Source: Taenia hydatigena (Eukaryota > Platyhelminthes > Cestoda > Cyclophyllidea > Taeniidae). Taken from it: 64,000 nucleotides of DNA. The notes beneath the pieces were generated by a model. That model worked only from the letters and a program-made list of their open reading frames with translations. It was not told the DNA's origin and made no database searches. Position numbers and translations under genes: made by a program. The stretch is taken from the NCBI GenBank assembly GCA_036345935.2, contig JADWOT020001880.1, positions 62,001-126,000 on the forward strand, read 5' to 3'. This document shows positions 23,930-35,870 of this stretch, piece by piece (within the stretch, counting starts at the first letter, position 1; every line of letters begins with the position of its first letter).

Positions 23930-25571
23930 TTGTCCAACTTGACAGTGAAAAAGCTTGTGGACTTCCCCAATCCTGAACAGCCCCAACATCTGTCAACATT
24001 GCAAGCCAACGGCATTGTTTATCAAATTATTTTATCACTATGTTTCTCCTTTTTTACATACATTTGCGCCCAAAGCTTTTTAATTCTATTATCATTTGCC
24101 GTCCATCAGTCTTTATGAATTGAGGTTGGACTCATTTGTTGCCCCTCGCAGCTGCCCTTTTCTGCAGCCGCATTGGTATACCTGATGCGATCACTGTAAA
24201 AAAGCTCTACATCATTCCTTCCCATTCATTTCTTTTTCTTATTCGCACATTGGTCAGGGTTGACAGAGGATAACTTTTGTACAATACTTCTCATCAGTAA
24301 CATTTCGATTTTCAACCATCATGAAGCCGTCCTAGCGACCACGTATCCACACCCAGTCGAGCCACCCGGCAGTGATGGTGTCAATTAGAACCAAATTGCA
24401 TGCTTAAAACGGCACACGCAATGTGAATAGACCATTGACCCAAATAAATGTAGAGATTACATCTAGTTACATGCAGAATCTCGCATTCTTATTCCAGTTG
24501 GTTTGTTTTCTCAGGTGCACCTAATGTGGAACGCCCAGTTGTACCCAAGGGAGAGACAAACTCGAAGTCCCAACAACCCGCCTTATCGGCTTCGTCACCA
24601 ACCGTACAATATCGAGTGGAACAAGAAACACCTTTTACGTCACAAAAGGTGGGAGAAATGGGCCCCGCTTTACCCAAACCTCCAGGATTTTTAGGATCTA
24701 ATTCCCTTCTAATGCCTTCGCCTCAGAGCAACGACAAAGACAAGCAAAACAAACAAAATCTTTTATCACCAAAACGGCTGATAATTTATAAGGCCACTTT
24801 AGAGGATTCGGACTGCTTAGACCCACTACCTGTACTACAACGGACATCCTGCATCAACATGCCTTTACCTCCAAAGCAAGGTGGATGCTCAAGTCAACCT
24901 CAATCTACCACTGCGACGCCGATCTTCCCATCACCGAACCCACTCCTATTTGACACCTCATCCAAGTTATATCAGCAGCTGCTACAACCACAGGAACAGC
25001 AACCGTTACTACCACCATGCACGTGTCAACAACTCTCTGCAAGCGTCTCCTCATTTCAAAATTACTCTCTTATTCAGCAAATTGTTGCGACGGCATCTAT
25101 GCCTGATTCAGGAAACTTCTTTGCACCGCCAACAGCAGAACGACCTCAGGTACGCCAGACAGGATCTAAGACACGAAGTCAAGCCAGACGCAGGGTTATC
25201 TTTACCCCATACCAAATCGGTGCGGTGATGGAATGCTTTAACAAGAAAAACTACATCAATATGCATGAGCGCAAGGAACTGGCACGCCGCATCAGGTTGG
25301 CCAAGCATTAAGGTGTTAAATAAGCTGTATACTAGACAGCTAATAGTGTGTAGTGCTTGACTGTCTACGAATGAGTTGTCAAACCTCGTCATATCTTGGA
25401 CTTTTCTGTTAGGTTAAGATATGGTTCCGGATTCAGCGCTGCATAACAAAGAAGGCCGGTAAGAAAACGTTTGGCGATGAGACTCCTGCAACACAGCTTG
25501 GTTGTGAATCAGATCAAAGACAGGATAGTGAAGACGAGGATATAAAGGAATTATTAGAACTGATAAAGTGA
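23930..25571 (+). pseudogene. H5: nearly intact NK2-like homeobox copy with a 16-base deletion
   Basis: Exon 1 (23,930-24,011) reads SNLTVKKLVDFPNPEQ, but ATG is TTG and the donor is GC. Exon 2 (24,515-25,295) is completely open. It is rich in Gln, Pro and Ser and enters a homeodomain (RRRVIFTPYQIGAVMECFNK, then YINMHERKELARRI). Compared with H6, 16 bases are missing directly before the splice donor, removing NLTGTQ and shifting the frame. Splicing into exon 3 (25,413-25,571) would then reach a stop after about 13 codons. Exon 3 is open in its old frame (VKIWFRIQRCITKK to TGA), with Asn51 changed to Ile. It is most likely a recent pseudogene. A truncated exon-1-plus-2 protein is less likely, given the lost ATG. 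Confidence 0.85.
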
Positions 25572-25725
25572 GCTTTTGGCTTTCCCTATGGAGCGTCTGC
25601 AAAATGAACTTGGCTTTCTCTCATTTAGTGGCTCTGATGCTGGTTTTTGTTATTTTAACTGTTTTGTGATCCTCATAGCATGTTTTGATTGCAGTCACTT
25701 TGTGCGCCTTAATTTTTTAAAGATG

Positions 25726-25735
25726 AATAAATAAA
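25726..25735 (+). terminator. Polyadenylation signal of H5
   Basis: AATAAATAAA lies 155 bases after the exon-3 stop codon. No equivalent was seen within 250 bases after H6. Confidence 0.5.
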
Positions 25736-25799
25736 CTAGTGTCCATTAAAGATGTTCCCATGGGTAGCTGTGCGTAAGGTTTGTAGTCGCTGAAATAAT

Positions 25800-28700
25800 T
25801 CGTTTTGGAGGTGAGAGTCCACGCAGTTTGATGAATTACATGCTTAACCTATCGAAGCAGCCGGCTGTAATGTCTATTGGAGTTGGGCTCATGTTTCATG
25901 TCACCTTTAAGTTTCACAACTCAGTTCTACCTTCTGAAATCCCTATTTGTGAAAACGAAATGGCTCAATCAATACTTTAAATCCAACACTTCAAATGCGC
26001 TAAAATCACCTTTTTCACATTTGCACACAAATCTCACTGCCAATGCCTGGCTCAATGCTGCTTCGATCGACCTCTCTCCTACCCAAAACATCCATGAATT
26101 TTTGCCAAACGAACTGGGTCCTAGCATACGAAGCTAAAAGAGACAGAAAAGAAAAGATCGGAAAAAGCATTGAAGTTCTGCTGGGACAACAGACGCCACA
26201 GTCCTTCTTCATTTTGTGTTTGTCCTTTTGGAAGGGTAGAACGAACCCGGACACAGAGTATAGAGCATGTTTTACAGGTCCTCAGTAGCCACTCCCTCTT
26301 TCAATTGACCCACTACTCGGCTATAGAAGATCGAGCATAAAATACCTTGCGTTTGAGTTGACGAGACTGTTAAAACAGTAAACTACAACCTTCTAACTCT
26401 AGTGGCAGCACCAATCACTTACGAGGTAAACGCTTCGCGGGTATGGAATCTGTGATCACAAAGATTTGTAACTGGAGTACAGAAGTGGCCTCAATCAGTA
26501 ATGATCATCCAGCATTGTATGGCCGCTTTCGTATAGTTAATCAAGATCATATTCAATAGACATTTGACAGCCTACTCTAAAGGGTCGCTCTCCCTTGGGT
26601 AGAGCATATGTTGCCTCAGTTCAGCTGTCCGGAACGAAGCGAGTGGCACAACCGATGGCCGACATACGCCCATTCCCTCTCCCATCACTGCCATCCAGCT
26701 GGACAAAACTCAAGCCCTGGTCAAATGATTACAAAGGAACTACAATGTGTCATTTCAATAAATTTTTGGATGCACGTGAATAATAATGGCTGACTCGAGT
26801 GATTAATGAATGTTTTAGTTTCAGCAAAAACCGCTTCGTGGTGACTGATTATGTACGTCGGATGTAGGCCGATGTCTCCAAACCATGCGGGTAAGCTCTA
26901 ACCTAGCCATCGAAGGAACGTTTGCGATTGATCAAGGACTGGGTCACGGTGTCCACAATGAGTAAAAGGGGGATTCATTGTTTGAATAATTACTCTATGC
27001 ATCAGTTCAGTGAGCATGGAAAAGTAGTTGTATCTCCCCCTATCCATCGCTAAGTGCAATTTTCAAGCTATGCATTTGTTCGCACGCTTTTTGACAAATA
27101 AGCAATCCATTTGGGAAGAGCTGAGTCGGAGCGAGGGAAGGTGGCGTTACAAATAAAATTGTCACATAAATTGGCAATAGGATTTGCATTGACGTTTTGC
27201 CATGTTTTTGTGCGACTGTGGACACCTGATAATTGGTGGACTTCATTCTGTCCAGCGACTCTAATCTAACCAGCCTCTGCTTCTCATTGCATCTGTTATT
27301 TAGCCGAGCAATCTCCAAGGAATTCAACTCACAAATGCCTCCTTTCTGCAGCATACACCAACTGCAGTGATTGAAGCGCCTCACAATGATTGCAATGATT
27401 TGCCTTTCACTTATCTTGCCGTTGTTGCATATTGACATCTCACTTTGCAGCCAAAGGCGATATCTTTACTATTTAAATAAACTTCGCTCTGTTTGAAAAG
27501 GAAGGGTTAAGTAGCTTATTGCAGATATGAAAACCTTGGTTATTATCTCAACAAACGGCATTTAAGTCAATTAGGAAAAGCCTGAAGCAGTATCTAAGTT
27601 TCCTACTTAAATTCGGTTTTTATTTATGTCAACACTTCCTTTATTTTCGTAGGTTCTATCTACCCTTTTTCGTTCCCGTCTGCGCAATGACTCTCTCACC
27701 CTTGACGTTTGTCTTGGGGAAAGCTTCCAAGTGCTACACTTACCTCAATACTCTACCGAGGCGCGACGAGCTTTGGCTATAAAATCTTTGTCACAATGAG
27801 GAAGTCACCTCAAGCCAGACAGTCGGATATGAGTTGGTTTTCGCAGTTACGAATCTAATATTAGGCAAGGGTTCTATCAATTCCGAAGAACAATAAATGC
27901 CTGTGTTTTCTGTTTTCGAGCGACCGAATTTAAACAATCACACGGCGATCCATTGCAGTTGTTTGCATAAACACTTGTTGTCTGGACTCCGATAGCATTG
28001 ATAATGTGGTTGCCACCCCAATGTTGCATTTATTTGGCTTCAACGACCCTCACCGAGAAAGATACGCATCAGAAGGATCAAACGATCAAACATTCGGTCA
28101 CACCAAGCCAATCATTGAGTGCATCCTGATCAGAGCAGATTCATCTCTCGCCTAGCAATCTGATACAACTTTTATAATTGGAACATGGCCAAAGTTGTGT
28201 TTTCATAAAACAAAAGGAGTTATAAAAGTACATTGTCTTCGAATGGATGCTCTTGGGGATGCGCAAGCACTTTTGATGACCGCTTTGCCTCTAGATATCA
28301 GAAAAAACTAATGCGCTTCCATTTGGTTTACATCCGGATCATTTAACCCATCCCAACTATGGTTGTCGATAGTAAAGGTCGGACAACCGTCTGCTTTCAG
28401 TAAAGGACGAGGACAAGGATGAGACAGTGAGCAATAGATCGTGCGATCTCTTACAGCAATACGACATGCCTCCGAGTGCCTGACTAGCCGCGCCTATTTT
28501 CGAAGAGACGGTGCTCTCTTAAACACCTTTCGGAATGTTGCAGGAAGATCTATCGCGCAATAAAATGGCCCTCAAAAGATGAAGCAATGGCAAAACGTAG
28601 CATCCACTCTGCACCTTGACTGCAGAAACTTAGAGGTTAACTGACTTGACAGAGGCAATAGCGAATGCGGCAGGTTGTTTGCTGACATGTACTACAAACA

Positions 28701-30360
28701 GCGTTTTGCTAGAAAGCAAAAGCTATTGCTACTGTGAGGGCGCTGAATTCAATTCTGCTGCGAACGCTTGAGCCCCATTAGGGAAGTACATCGGCAGCTA
28801 AAATTTGCGATCTACCACTAGCTGTGGGATAGACACTACGGCTGACTCACCGACGTAGTAGGATGGCGGCGTGGGCTGTGCTACCAACCATCTCATTCCA
28901 ATGTCTTGACCTTAAGATCAAGGTAGTGTGGGAAGGTGCAATGTCACCTAAGCCAATGCAACAGACTTATGAAAAGATTGAGAAGATACTCACAAGCAGT
29001 CGCCTTCAAAATCGGTCTAAAAGGGTTGACAAACAGGAAGTGAATAGCCAAATGGGCGCAAAGCATTGCCTATGGGCTGAGGCACTTATACGGATAAGAG
29101 GATTCACCTACGCACAATTTTAATAGGTTGATTTTGAAATTTTACCCTTCCACAATTCACAAAGCAGACTACGGAATGTTTTAACTCAAAACCATATTTT
29201 AAAATGACCTCTTCCTCTTAGTCGTTATTGGATACCCGTTCGTCAAATCCTTACCATAGTGAAGAGAACACATGATCTCTCAAGCTCATTTAGGCATGAA
29301 ATTGGGTCGTACAAATGTGAGTGACCGGATACCTTTATCTCATTGGTTGATGAGGCTTGTATAGTCGGACACATGAGAGCTTGCAACTGATTGACTGACG
29401 CAATTGAAGGCGAACACTTCCCAACTAGAATACTTAATGTTTGGGACTCAGAGGCATCCAGAAGCATCTGATTCTTTGAAAGTGGCATTTATAGTGTAGA
29501 CTACAACTGTGTGGCTCCTCTTCTACGAATTCCAGCGTGAATGATCTCGATCTTGAAACCACCGAATTAAACAGAGGTGGTCACATGGCCCTCGCCAGGC
29601 TAAATATGAGACAAAGAATTGTGATAGAAACCGCTACGTCAATAGCGCTCTTCAGCATCTCATGAAGACAGGGACTCTGGTGCTGCATTTGCATCGGCAC
29701 GTCAGTGATCCTGGTCCGTGTGTGATTGCAGGATTCAATTATTTAGTTGACTCAGTGTACTCAGACTACTGTGAAAGGCGCATGACGTGGAAGACATTTT
29801 GAGTGGCATTGGCAACGACAAACTTGTCTACTCTGTGCCAAGTAAGTTTGATATAATTAAAGCCAGCGGGCAGGGCGCAAAATAATTGATTTGATTTAGC
29901 AGAGCCTTTTGATGCCTTTCAGTGGTCTTCAACTTCCTGCAATTCGATTACTACGAAGATGCCAACGAGTGACATTTGGCTTTGCTTAGCCTTAGGGGAA
30001 GGAATGTTGCGATGGCAGAGTAGGAACACTCACCTAGCTCTCCCAATTGTAACATCATTCGAAGCTGTTTGTTGGTCTGACAAAGACTGAGTGTTGGTTT
30101 GAATGACGTCCTTTTTTCCAACTTGCATGCCATGCATACCACCAAGACACCTCTCCTCTGAGTTGTTCTCCCAGTAAAATACAGTGTGTGCCATACTGTT
30201 GTACGTCCTTCGCAGTAGATGTATGCGCAATGCGGACTACTACTGACTATGCTTCAGTAACTTATTTGCCACGACACGCAAAAAATTGGAAGAAGAGAAA
30301 AACTTAAAGCCATTGCATTTGCAGATTTATGGAGATGGCTTACCAATCATTAGGGTCTTG
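25800..30360. repeat. Downstream block D1, unidentified gene remains
   Basis: First of three related blocks, with counterparts at 51,950-57,370 and 57,900-63,760. Shared landmarks run in the same order: the CGAACTGGG or CGAACCGGG region near 26,110, CAAGCCCTGGTCAAATG near 26,715, GGACAGTGTTGC-type minus-strand pieces near 27,400, TACACTTACCTC at 27,735, AAACATTCGGTCACACCAAG near 28,090, and the conserved 28,440-28,560 segment. Minus-strand open frames (27,040-27,438 and 29,243-29,488) have partial counterparts in the other blocks but no family I recognise. Compared with D2, about 1.5 kb near 26,890 is missing. Confidence 0.65.
27744..27785 (-). other. Conserved exon end with GTAAGTGTA donor (D1)
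   Basis: On the minus strand, GCCAAAGCTCGTCG... runs to a GTAAGTGTA donor at 27,743. The same donor and preceding bases occur at 54,994 and 61,196. This suggests a minus-strand exon of a duplicated, unidentified gene. Peptides in D2 and D3 read KPK(P/L)FVL(Y/W)RSV, and the D1 frame has decayed. Confidence 0.4.
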
Positions 30361-30767
30361 CGACTGTTAGAGATTAGCGACAGTGCTCTGGGCCTTCTAA
30401 AAAATCTCGCCAGTGGGGCGCCATTGTGTTTGTATACTTAGGCGCTGTATGTTTTGTAAAAGATAAGGAAAACCAAATGCTACAGTGCTAAAATCAAAAC
30501 GTGTGCTAAAAGATGTAGAAAATAATAGAAATTCGTTTAATTATGCAAATTACAAGAGTGTAGACAAATTATGACATATTTTAGGAATTTTTCGGCTTGT
30601 TTAGCTGCATCAGCACAAGTTGTGACTTAGGACCAGTGCATTTTCGAGTGGTCTTAAGGAAAAGGCTTGGGGTGGTTTTATCAAATTATCTTTCTAGAAA
30701 ACAAAGGAGAGGTCTCTTTCCTTCGAATGGTAAGGATATTCAATTTCTTGTACACTGCTTTATTTAG

Positions 30768-30878
30768 GATGACTTCATTTGTCTGAGCTGTCTCTCACAC
30801 GGTCTATCCGAGCGTACATGCCTGGGTGCGGAGGGCTTTGGGAACCGAATGTGCCCCATCGAAAGCATTGCAAAAGAG
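30768..30878 (+). pseudogene. RyR N-terminal exon (beta-trefoil), open
   Basis: After TATTTAG come 37 open codons beginning DDFICLSCLSHGLSERTCLG and then AEGFGNRMCPIE, ending at a GT donor. RyR N-termini read DDEVVLQCSATVLKEQLK, then LAAEGFGNR.C.LE. No first exon with an initiator ATG could be found upstream. The exon is intact and in phase 0. I class it as pseudogenic because later exons of the same gene are broken. Confidence 0.85.
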
Positions 30879-31382
30879 GTCATTTTCGTAAAATCTGCTA
30901 ATTGCCACGACAACTGCGTTGTTGACAACACCATGCCTCCGTTCTACTTAAAAGTCTTTTAAAGTCCATTTTATTAGTATGTAAGCTTGCGCAGTTGTTT
31001 GGCGTTTCGCTTACGCTTATTATGTTCTTGCCTGCTATTTTAGCCAATGATTAGAATCATTTTAGCATTGCTTATGAGTGCGATTTACTATCTCATTCGG
31101 TCCAACTGAAGTGATTTTCGTGATTAAATACTATAGTGAGATATTTTTGTTCTGAAATTACTAATTTTTTCTCTCAATTTTGCCTGCTAATTTGCTCGCA
31201 TTCAAGGTTTTAAAACTTGGCTCTATTTTTATACATTCTCGCCCTTAAGTGACAATCCGATTGTTGTTATTAGCGTTGCTTCTTACTTATTTTAAGTGCA
31301 ATCCGTCGTCTGTTATAATAAACAGCGTTTTGTTGTTATTCTAGGGGAAGAATTTTAGCTAGTTTATTTTAATGATTTTCAG

Positions 31383-31481
31383 GCTCCTCCAGCCGATATG
31401 CCTCCTTGTATTTTCATCCTGGAGCAGGCGCTATCTGCTCGCGCACTTTGGGAAAAGCTTTCTAGTCGCAATAAGCTTTCG
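31383..31481 (+). pseudogene. RyR N-terminal exon, open
   Basis: 33 codons in phase 0 after TTTTCAG: APPADMPPCIFILEQALSAR, then ALWEK. This matches the RyR stretch [20 protein letters not shown], then ALQEM, and follows directly on the 30,768 exon. The donor is GTGTAC. Confidence 0.9.
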
Positions 31482-31550
31482 GTGTACATTTCTGCTCATT
31501 TCCGACTTTTTTTTATTCGTTAAAATTGTTGTATGCTATACAATTTTTAG

Positions 31551-31622
31551 AGCCATACCTCCGGCCATCGCACCCTTCTCTACGGCCAAGCTATAAGGCT
31601 GAAACACCGCAACAGCAGCATG
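31551..31622 (+). pseudogene. RyR N-terminal exon, open
   Basis: 24 codons in phase 0 between TTTTTAG and GTATGC. The peptide SGHRTLLYGQAIRLKHRNSS corresponds to the RyR signature GGHRTLLYGHAILLRH, then .S.M. It is one of the most diagnostic RyR stretches in the window. Confidence 0.95.
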
Positions 31623-31698
31623 GTATGCATTCTCTATCTTTTCAGCTTCATTTTAAAATCATTGTCAAACTTGACTAGGTTTTTTATTGTTTATCCAG

Positions 31699-31771
31699 TA
31701 CCTGGCTTGCCTAGGTACTAGTTCAAAAGAGCAAATTGACGTTTGATGTGGACCTCGAGTGTGAAGCTGAC
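31699..31771 (+). pseudogene. RyR N-terminal exon with frameshift
   Basis: Starts after TTTATCCAG with YLACLGTSS, then shifts frame: KLTFDVDLECEAD appears in another frame and the first frame stops at TGA. The family reads YLSCLTTSRS, then KLAFDVGLQE. It ends at a GTAAGC donor. This is the first disabling lesion of the N-terminal half. Confidence 0.85.
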
Positions 31772-33149
31772 AGTAAGCGCGTTTCAGTCAAAAACGACCG
31801 TAATTTATGACCTTTTTATGGATCTGTAGGATTTTGCTAAAACATTTAAAATAGTTATTTCAAGGCATAAGCAAAGCAGATTGTTTTCTTGGAATAAATT
31901 ATTGTGAGATGGGAATCTTTTCCAACGATGACAGCTTTGTGAACCACAATGTCTGCAGTTGGACCCCAGTCAAGTCGACTGACAAGATAAAGGAGCTGTT
32001 CTGTTTACCAAAAGTGGATTACGGGTTCCCAAATTCGTTTCTCTTTTCACGAACCGCTCGTATACAATTTTGCCTAAAGGAACTTCTGGCGGATGTTTAT
32101 GTGAGAAAGCGCAATAGTGATGATAGCCTGAAGATGTCCTCAATTCGCTCCTGGTGCCTTCCAATTTTAAACAGGTTTATATTGCTGTTTAATTGAGAAC
32201 TTAGAGTCATAAGCACTTCTAAAGATTGCTATGAAATTTGACGTACATGTACACTCCCGAAAATATCTTCATTTGAGGTTGCATGCTTTTCTCAATGTTA
32301 CAGTCATCAAATTGGCGGTCAATCGGAATGTTATCTTATTCCTCCTAGCAATTCCAGTGGATTTGGAGCTTCACTCCGTTTGGGACCTGCATTGGTGAAA
32401 AAAGTAGCATTCTAGCCATTCCGTGGGTCCATTGTTAGTCGTATAAACAATGACCTCAAAGCCGATTGACCGAATATAAAGCGGTATTTAAGGTGGTTTC
32501 GTTTAGCCTCTTTACTTGTCGCGTTGTTTTGCTTCAGCGCTGTCTAGCTTTACGTCCATCCGAGTTCCTTCCAGTCAGTAGAGGGGTAGGAAGGTGTCGT
32601 GTGTTCGCTTAAATGACAGCTTCATGACGAACTTGTCCAGCTCGCTCAAAGAACGCGGGGGCAGACGTCATTTCCAAGCCTTTCATCATGGGTCGTTGGC
32701 GATTCTACCATCCGCAACATGTACACTCCTCCGCCTTACCAAGGTTTATCTACCACCAGTAGAAATTGGGGGATTTGTTTCTCGAAATCGGGTTCTCTTC
32801 CCGTCGCCATCAATACACCGCCCCTAAAATTCTCTGAGAACAGAGGAAGACATAATACTAGGACAGAAAATGTGTTGACGACATCCATAAGCCTAGGGGA
32901 GGAGGCACTGGCAGGACCCGGGGCCTTTCCACCCAGCAGAAGTACAGGAGTGGAGTCTCAGGTACCTGTATAACTGGAACGAAAACATTGTCTTTGAATC
33001 GGTGATGATTTATAGCCAAATGTGGCAATTCTATCAGCGACCAAGACGTTGGAGCAAGGTAGACTAAGGGTGGGTGTAAGTTAAGGATAGGCCTCCCTCG
33101 GCCCTAGTGTGGTGCTACTGTAAGTCTCCTGTCCCTCCTTACTTTGCAG
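31772..33149 (+). other. RyR intron region; expected exon not found
   Basis: The family would have an exon with CWW, then a GD.IILVSV.SERYLHLS stretch between the neighbouring exons. A weak candidate (WTPVKSTDKIKE near 31,960) and an ESVMIYSQMWQF reading near 33,000 were seen, but neither is convincing. No other gene is supported here. Confidence 0.4.
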
Positions 33150-34158
33150 ACATGACTTTCGGTGGCGACGTGATTCGCCTCGTTCGCGGCAACGAGTGCC
33201 TGACAGTAGCGAAGAGGGCCAGATCATCTCCAATGAGGCCACCTTGTCTTCTGAGTGAGTGCCAGCCACCGATTAATACACATGGTTGTCACTACTCCCT
33301 TAGGAGCTTCTAATGGAGGGGTAGAATAAGTAAAGATTAAACTCCAGTCAAAATTTCTTTTTTTTGTTTAATTTGGAAGCTACGATAAGTCGATCGGATT
33401 CTGTCGCGTCCCATCATTGGCCAAAATACGGAACCCGAGATTGGGAGTGCGACAAAGTATCAGCTTTCCCCAAGCTATGAACCTCTACAAATCGAGCCAT
33501 CCACATCATGTCTCCCTCGTGACGTTGTGACATAGTGTCTTGTCATTACGGAGTGGAATCGCTCCTCTTTCAAATAAGACCTGCTGACACCCACTACCGA
33601 ATCGTCGGAGGAGTTTCTGAATTCATCATAGGAATACCGAGACAATATGGCTTCATCATCAATGAATAGAGAGGATAGATTATTAACGCAATGGCAGCAT
33701 CCTTGTAGCATTAACCTGATAACAGCGAAACACTATAATCAAATTTAGCTCGAAAGCCAGCGGACTGAATGGCTGACCAGAGGTGTCATTCCACGGGCAT
33801 ATCGCTGCCTCATTAAAAGTAGGGTCAAATCATGACGAATTTAGAACTCTGACTTAATAAAATATGCGCACACAGCAGAAACTTTTGCCTTTTGAATGCT
33901 TGCTATAAGTTACCCATTGAGTGGTTTATCGATCACCTGCTGAAATAGCATTTCAGCTACCATCAGTCGGTGACGTACCAACCGGGCTCATTGTCGAACC
34001 ACGCCTCATCGCTCTGGCAAATTGAACACACCGAAATCAAGTGGTGCTTAGGCTTCTTCTCGTGGAAGGACGCGGTACGACTGCGTCACTTTACAACCGG
34101 TCGGTATTTGGGCATTAGGCACTCGGGCTCGGGTGGGCATCCCTCTGCGCCTGGCTAA
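33150..34158 (+). pseudogene. RyR MIR-domain exons, frameshifted
   Basis: Exon 33,150-33,254 reads MTFGGDVIRLVRGNECLTV, then needs a frameshift to DSSEEGQIISNEATLSSE before GTGAGT. RyRs have GG.V.RLFHGHMDECLTI, then RRLVYYEGG.V. The next exon, from 33,967, reads SVTYQPGSLSNHASSLWQIE, then WCLGFFSWKDAVRLRHFTTG and RYLGI. The family has HARSLWRLEPLRI.WSG, then RLRHVTTGRYL. This is the MIR/suppressor region of the channel's cytosolic cap. The frameshift and the TAA at 34,156 indicate decay. Confidence 0.85.
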
Positions 34159-34397
34159 ATCAAATCGAATGATACCACCACGGTTTTCTACATCTAACAG
34201 AACAATGTGGGTGGATCATGTACCGGTTCTACTATGCTTGTTTACCCACTGCCTTCAATAAAAGGTCTATTCGCCCACGGCTCCCAATTCTGGGCAAACT
34301 GTTGTAGTTCTATCCAGCCTACTATCTTCTCTTTGGTTGGAAGAGACGACACGGTGAAAGTAAATGTTCATGTATGCGGTCTCTTGCGTTGTGACAG

Positions 34398-34850
34398 GAT
34401 GACAAGAAGAAGGCTGAAATCGACCGCAAGCACAAGGGCATGGGTGATCCAGACGTGTTTGGGCGAGTCCCTGATCCATCTTCAGCACGCTGCACTGGGC
34501 TGACTTGTCCAGTCAGCCGAGACAAAGAAAAGCGGTGTAGGCGAGGTGGAGGAAATCAAAGCTGTCCTGCTGGCCGAGAGTCACATGGATGATGTCATAA
34601 GTTTAGTTCGGGCGCAGGAAGAGGAGTCTCTCTGCTGCCGCTATCCTTCGCTCAACCGCCGTCTTCTCCGCCTTTAATTATAGTCTAGACGCCCTCGCCG
34701 GTAGATGGCCTTGATTGTGTTGGTGTCGCCGCTGGTAGTGGTGGAGGTGCAGCGGGAGCGGAGGACGTGTCCTTGAATTTGGACGAGGTGATTCAGTGTC
34801 AAGAGTACCTGATTAAATTTTTCGCTCAGCCAGCATGAGGCCGGACAGTC
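34398..34850 (+). pseudogene. RyR MIR-to-RIH linker exons with frameshift and stops
   Basis: From 34,398: DDKKKAEIDRKHKGMGDPDV, a frameshift, LGESLIHLQHAALG, a TGA where the family has Trp, then ESHMDDVISLVRAQEEES. RyRs read RDVEGMGPPEIKYGESL.FV, QH.ASGLWL, then GHMDDALSLTRCQ.EES. About 34,724-34,835 encodes EDVSLNLDEVIQCQEYLIKF, like the family's SLQDLI.YF stretch, followed by TGA. Order and spacing fit the RyR gene. The lesions are clear. Confidence 0.85.
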
Positions 34851-35127
34851 GAAACCGGCGGCTCTGGCAAATGGACAGGACCTCTTTCAGATGAGTTAGT
34901 TTAAAACTCCTCAGTAAGGCCATTTGGATGAAACCATCAACCAACGACTGCCCTTCAGCGTACAAGTTAGGGGAATGTATAGCTAAAGCGTAGCAAAGCG
35001 ATCGACGTTAAGGTTTTAAAGTCATCCTTCACCATGAAAATAAGTGTTTACTTAAATTTCCGGTCCAGTCAGCAGTTCACGCATGTGACACCGCCGCTGT
35101 CATTGTTTAACCCTCTTACCTCAACAG

Positions 35128-35478
35128 GAGAAGGGCATGATTAGCCTAGTGTTGGAGACCATAGATAAGTTCACTTGCGCCTACCGCAATCGTCGTGAGT
35201 TCGCTCTTGCCGTCGGTGAGGAGCGTAGTGATCGATTCAGTGACCTTGGAAACTACCTCTATCTCCTGTTGGCCACATTGATCCGTGGAAACCGCGAGAA
35301 CTGTGCTCCATTCGCTGCACCTGCACGTCTTGACTGGCTCTATAATCGTCTCCAGTTGCAGCAGAGCTTAGCAGAGGGCGTCATTGATGCACTGTATTGC
35401 GTGTTGACGGACTCGGACGAAGCGATGAATGTCATCACGGCTGATCATATCCACACGCTGATTGGACTGGTGGATAAG
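35128..35478 (+). pseudogene. RyR RIH-domain exon, open
   Basis: 117 open codons between CAACAG and GTGGGT: EKGMISLVLETIDKF, then LLLATLIRGNRENCAPFA, LDWLYNRL, VIDALYCVLTDS and HIHTLIGLVDK. RyRs carry EEGMLSMVLNCIDRL, LIRGNRSNCALF, LDWL..KL, ILEVLYCVLIES and HI.SIISLLDK. This is the longest undamaged N-terminal exon and confirms the family beyond doubt. It encodes alpha-helical cytosolic scaffold. Confidence 0.97.
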
Positions 35479-35509
35479 GTGGGTCGTGACTCTTGAGAAC
35501 GTCACCCAC

Positions 35510-35870
35510 CAATCCCCCCGGCATTCGCATCGGTTGGTGTAACACAGGCGGCCGCACACCACACCCTGTCGGTGGACCTGGATGGGAAGTCGTCTCCCTC
35601 GGCGACGACTTCTACTCTTTTGCTTTCGATGGACAGAACCTCTGGACTGGTGAAAAGGCAAAACAGGTGCTTTCCCCGTCCGGAGCGGGAGGCAATGGCC
35701 TAAACCGACGGAGTTGTATCGTTCCTTCTGCCAATTGACCACAGTATCCAATCGAAGTGCAAATTTTAATGAGGAATGCCATTGGTTGCCTCCTCGATCT
35801 CACTGGACCGGTTATTTAATTCAACCTGAATGGGAACTTGGTGAAGGGCTGCTTCCGGGTGAGGCAAAGG
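35510..35870 (+). pseudogene. RyR first SPRY domain, truncated
   Basis: IRIGWCNTGGRTPHPVGGPG, then GDDFYSFAFDGQNLWTGEKA matches the RyR SPRY1 core (LRVGWALTEGYTPYPG, then GDDLYSYGFDG.HLWTG). After a frame change, AIGCLLDLTGPVI, a stop, then FNLNGNLVKGCF fits VISCCLDLSVPSI.F.INGC. The roughly 100 residues expected before it are absent. SPRY2 and SPRY3 do not follow. The sequence goes on to material from far downstream in the protein. Confidence 0.9.

Noticed and set aside
23930..24118. H5 translated from a TTG start
   Set aside because: Every well-kept family member has ATG at this position. TTG is not expected to start a metazoan nuclear gene, and the 16-base deletion breaks the protein anyway.
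24526..25311. A 261-codon single-exon gene
   Set aside because: It begins at GTG inside homeobox exon 2 of H5 and ends by reading into the intron. It is an exon, not a separate gene.
27040..27438. 132-codon minus-strand frame in D1
   Set aside because: Its counterparts in D2 and D3 are not open in the same frame over this length, and no family was recognised. Kept only as possible exon remains within the block.
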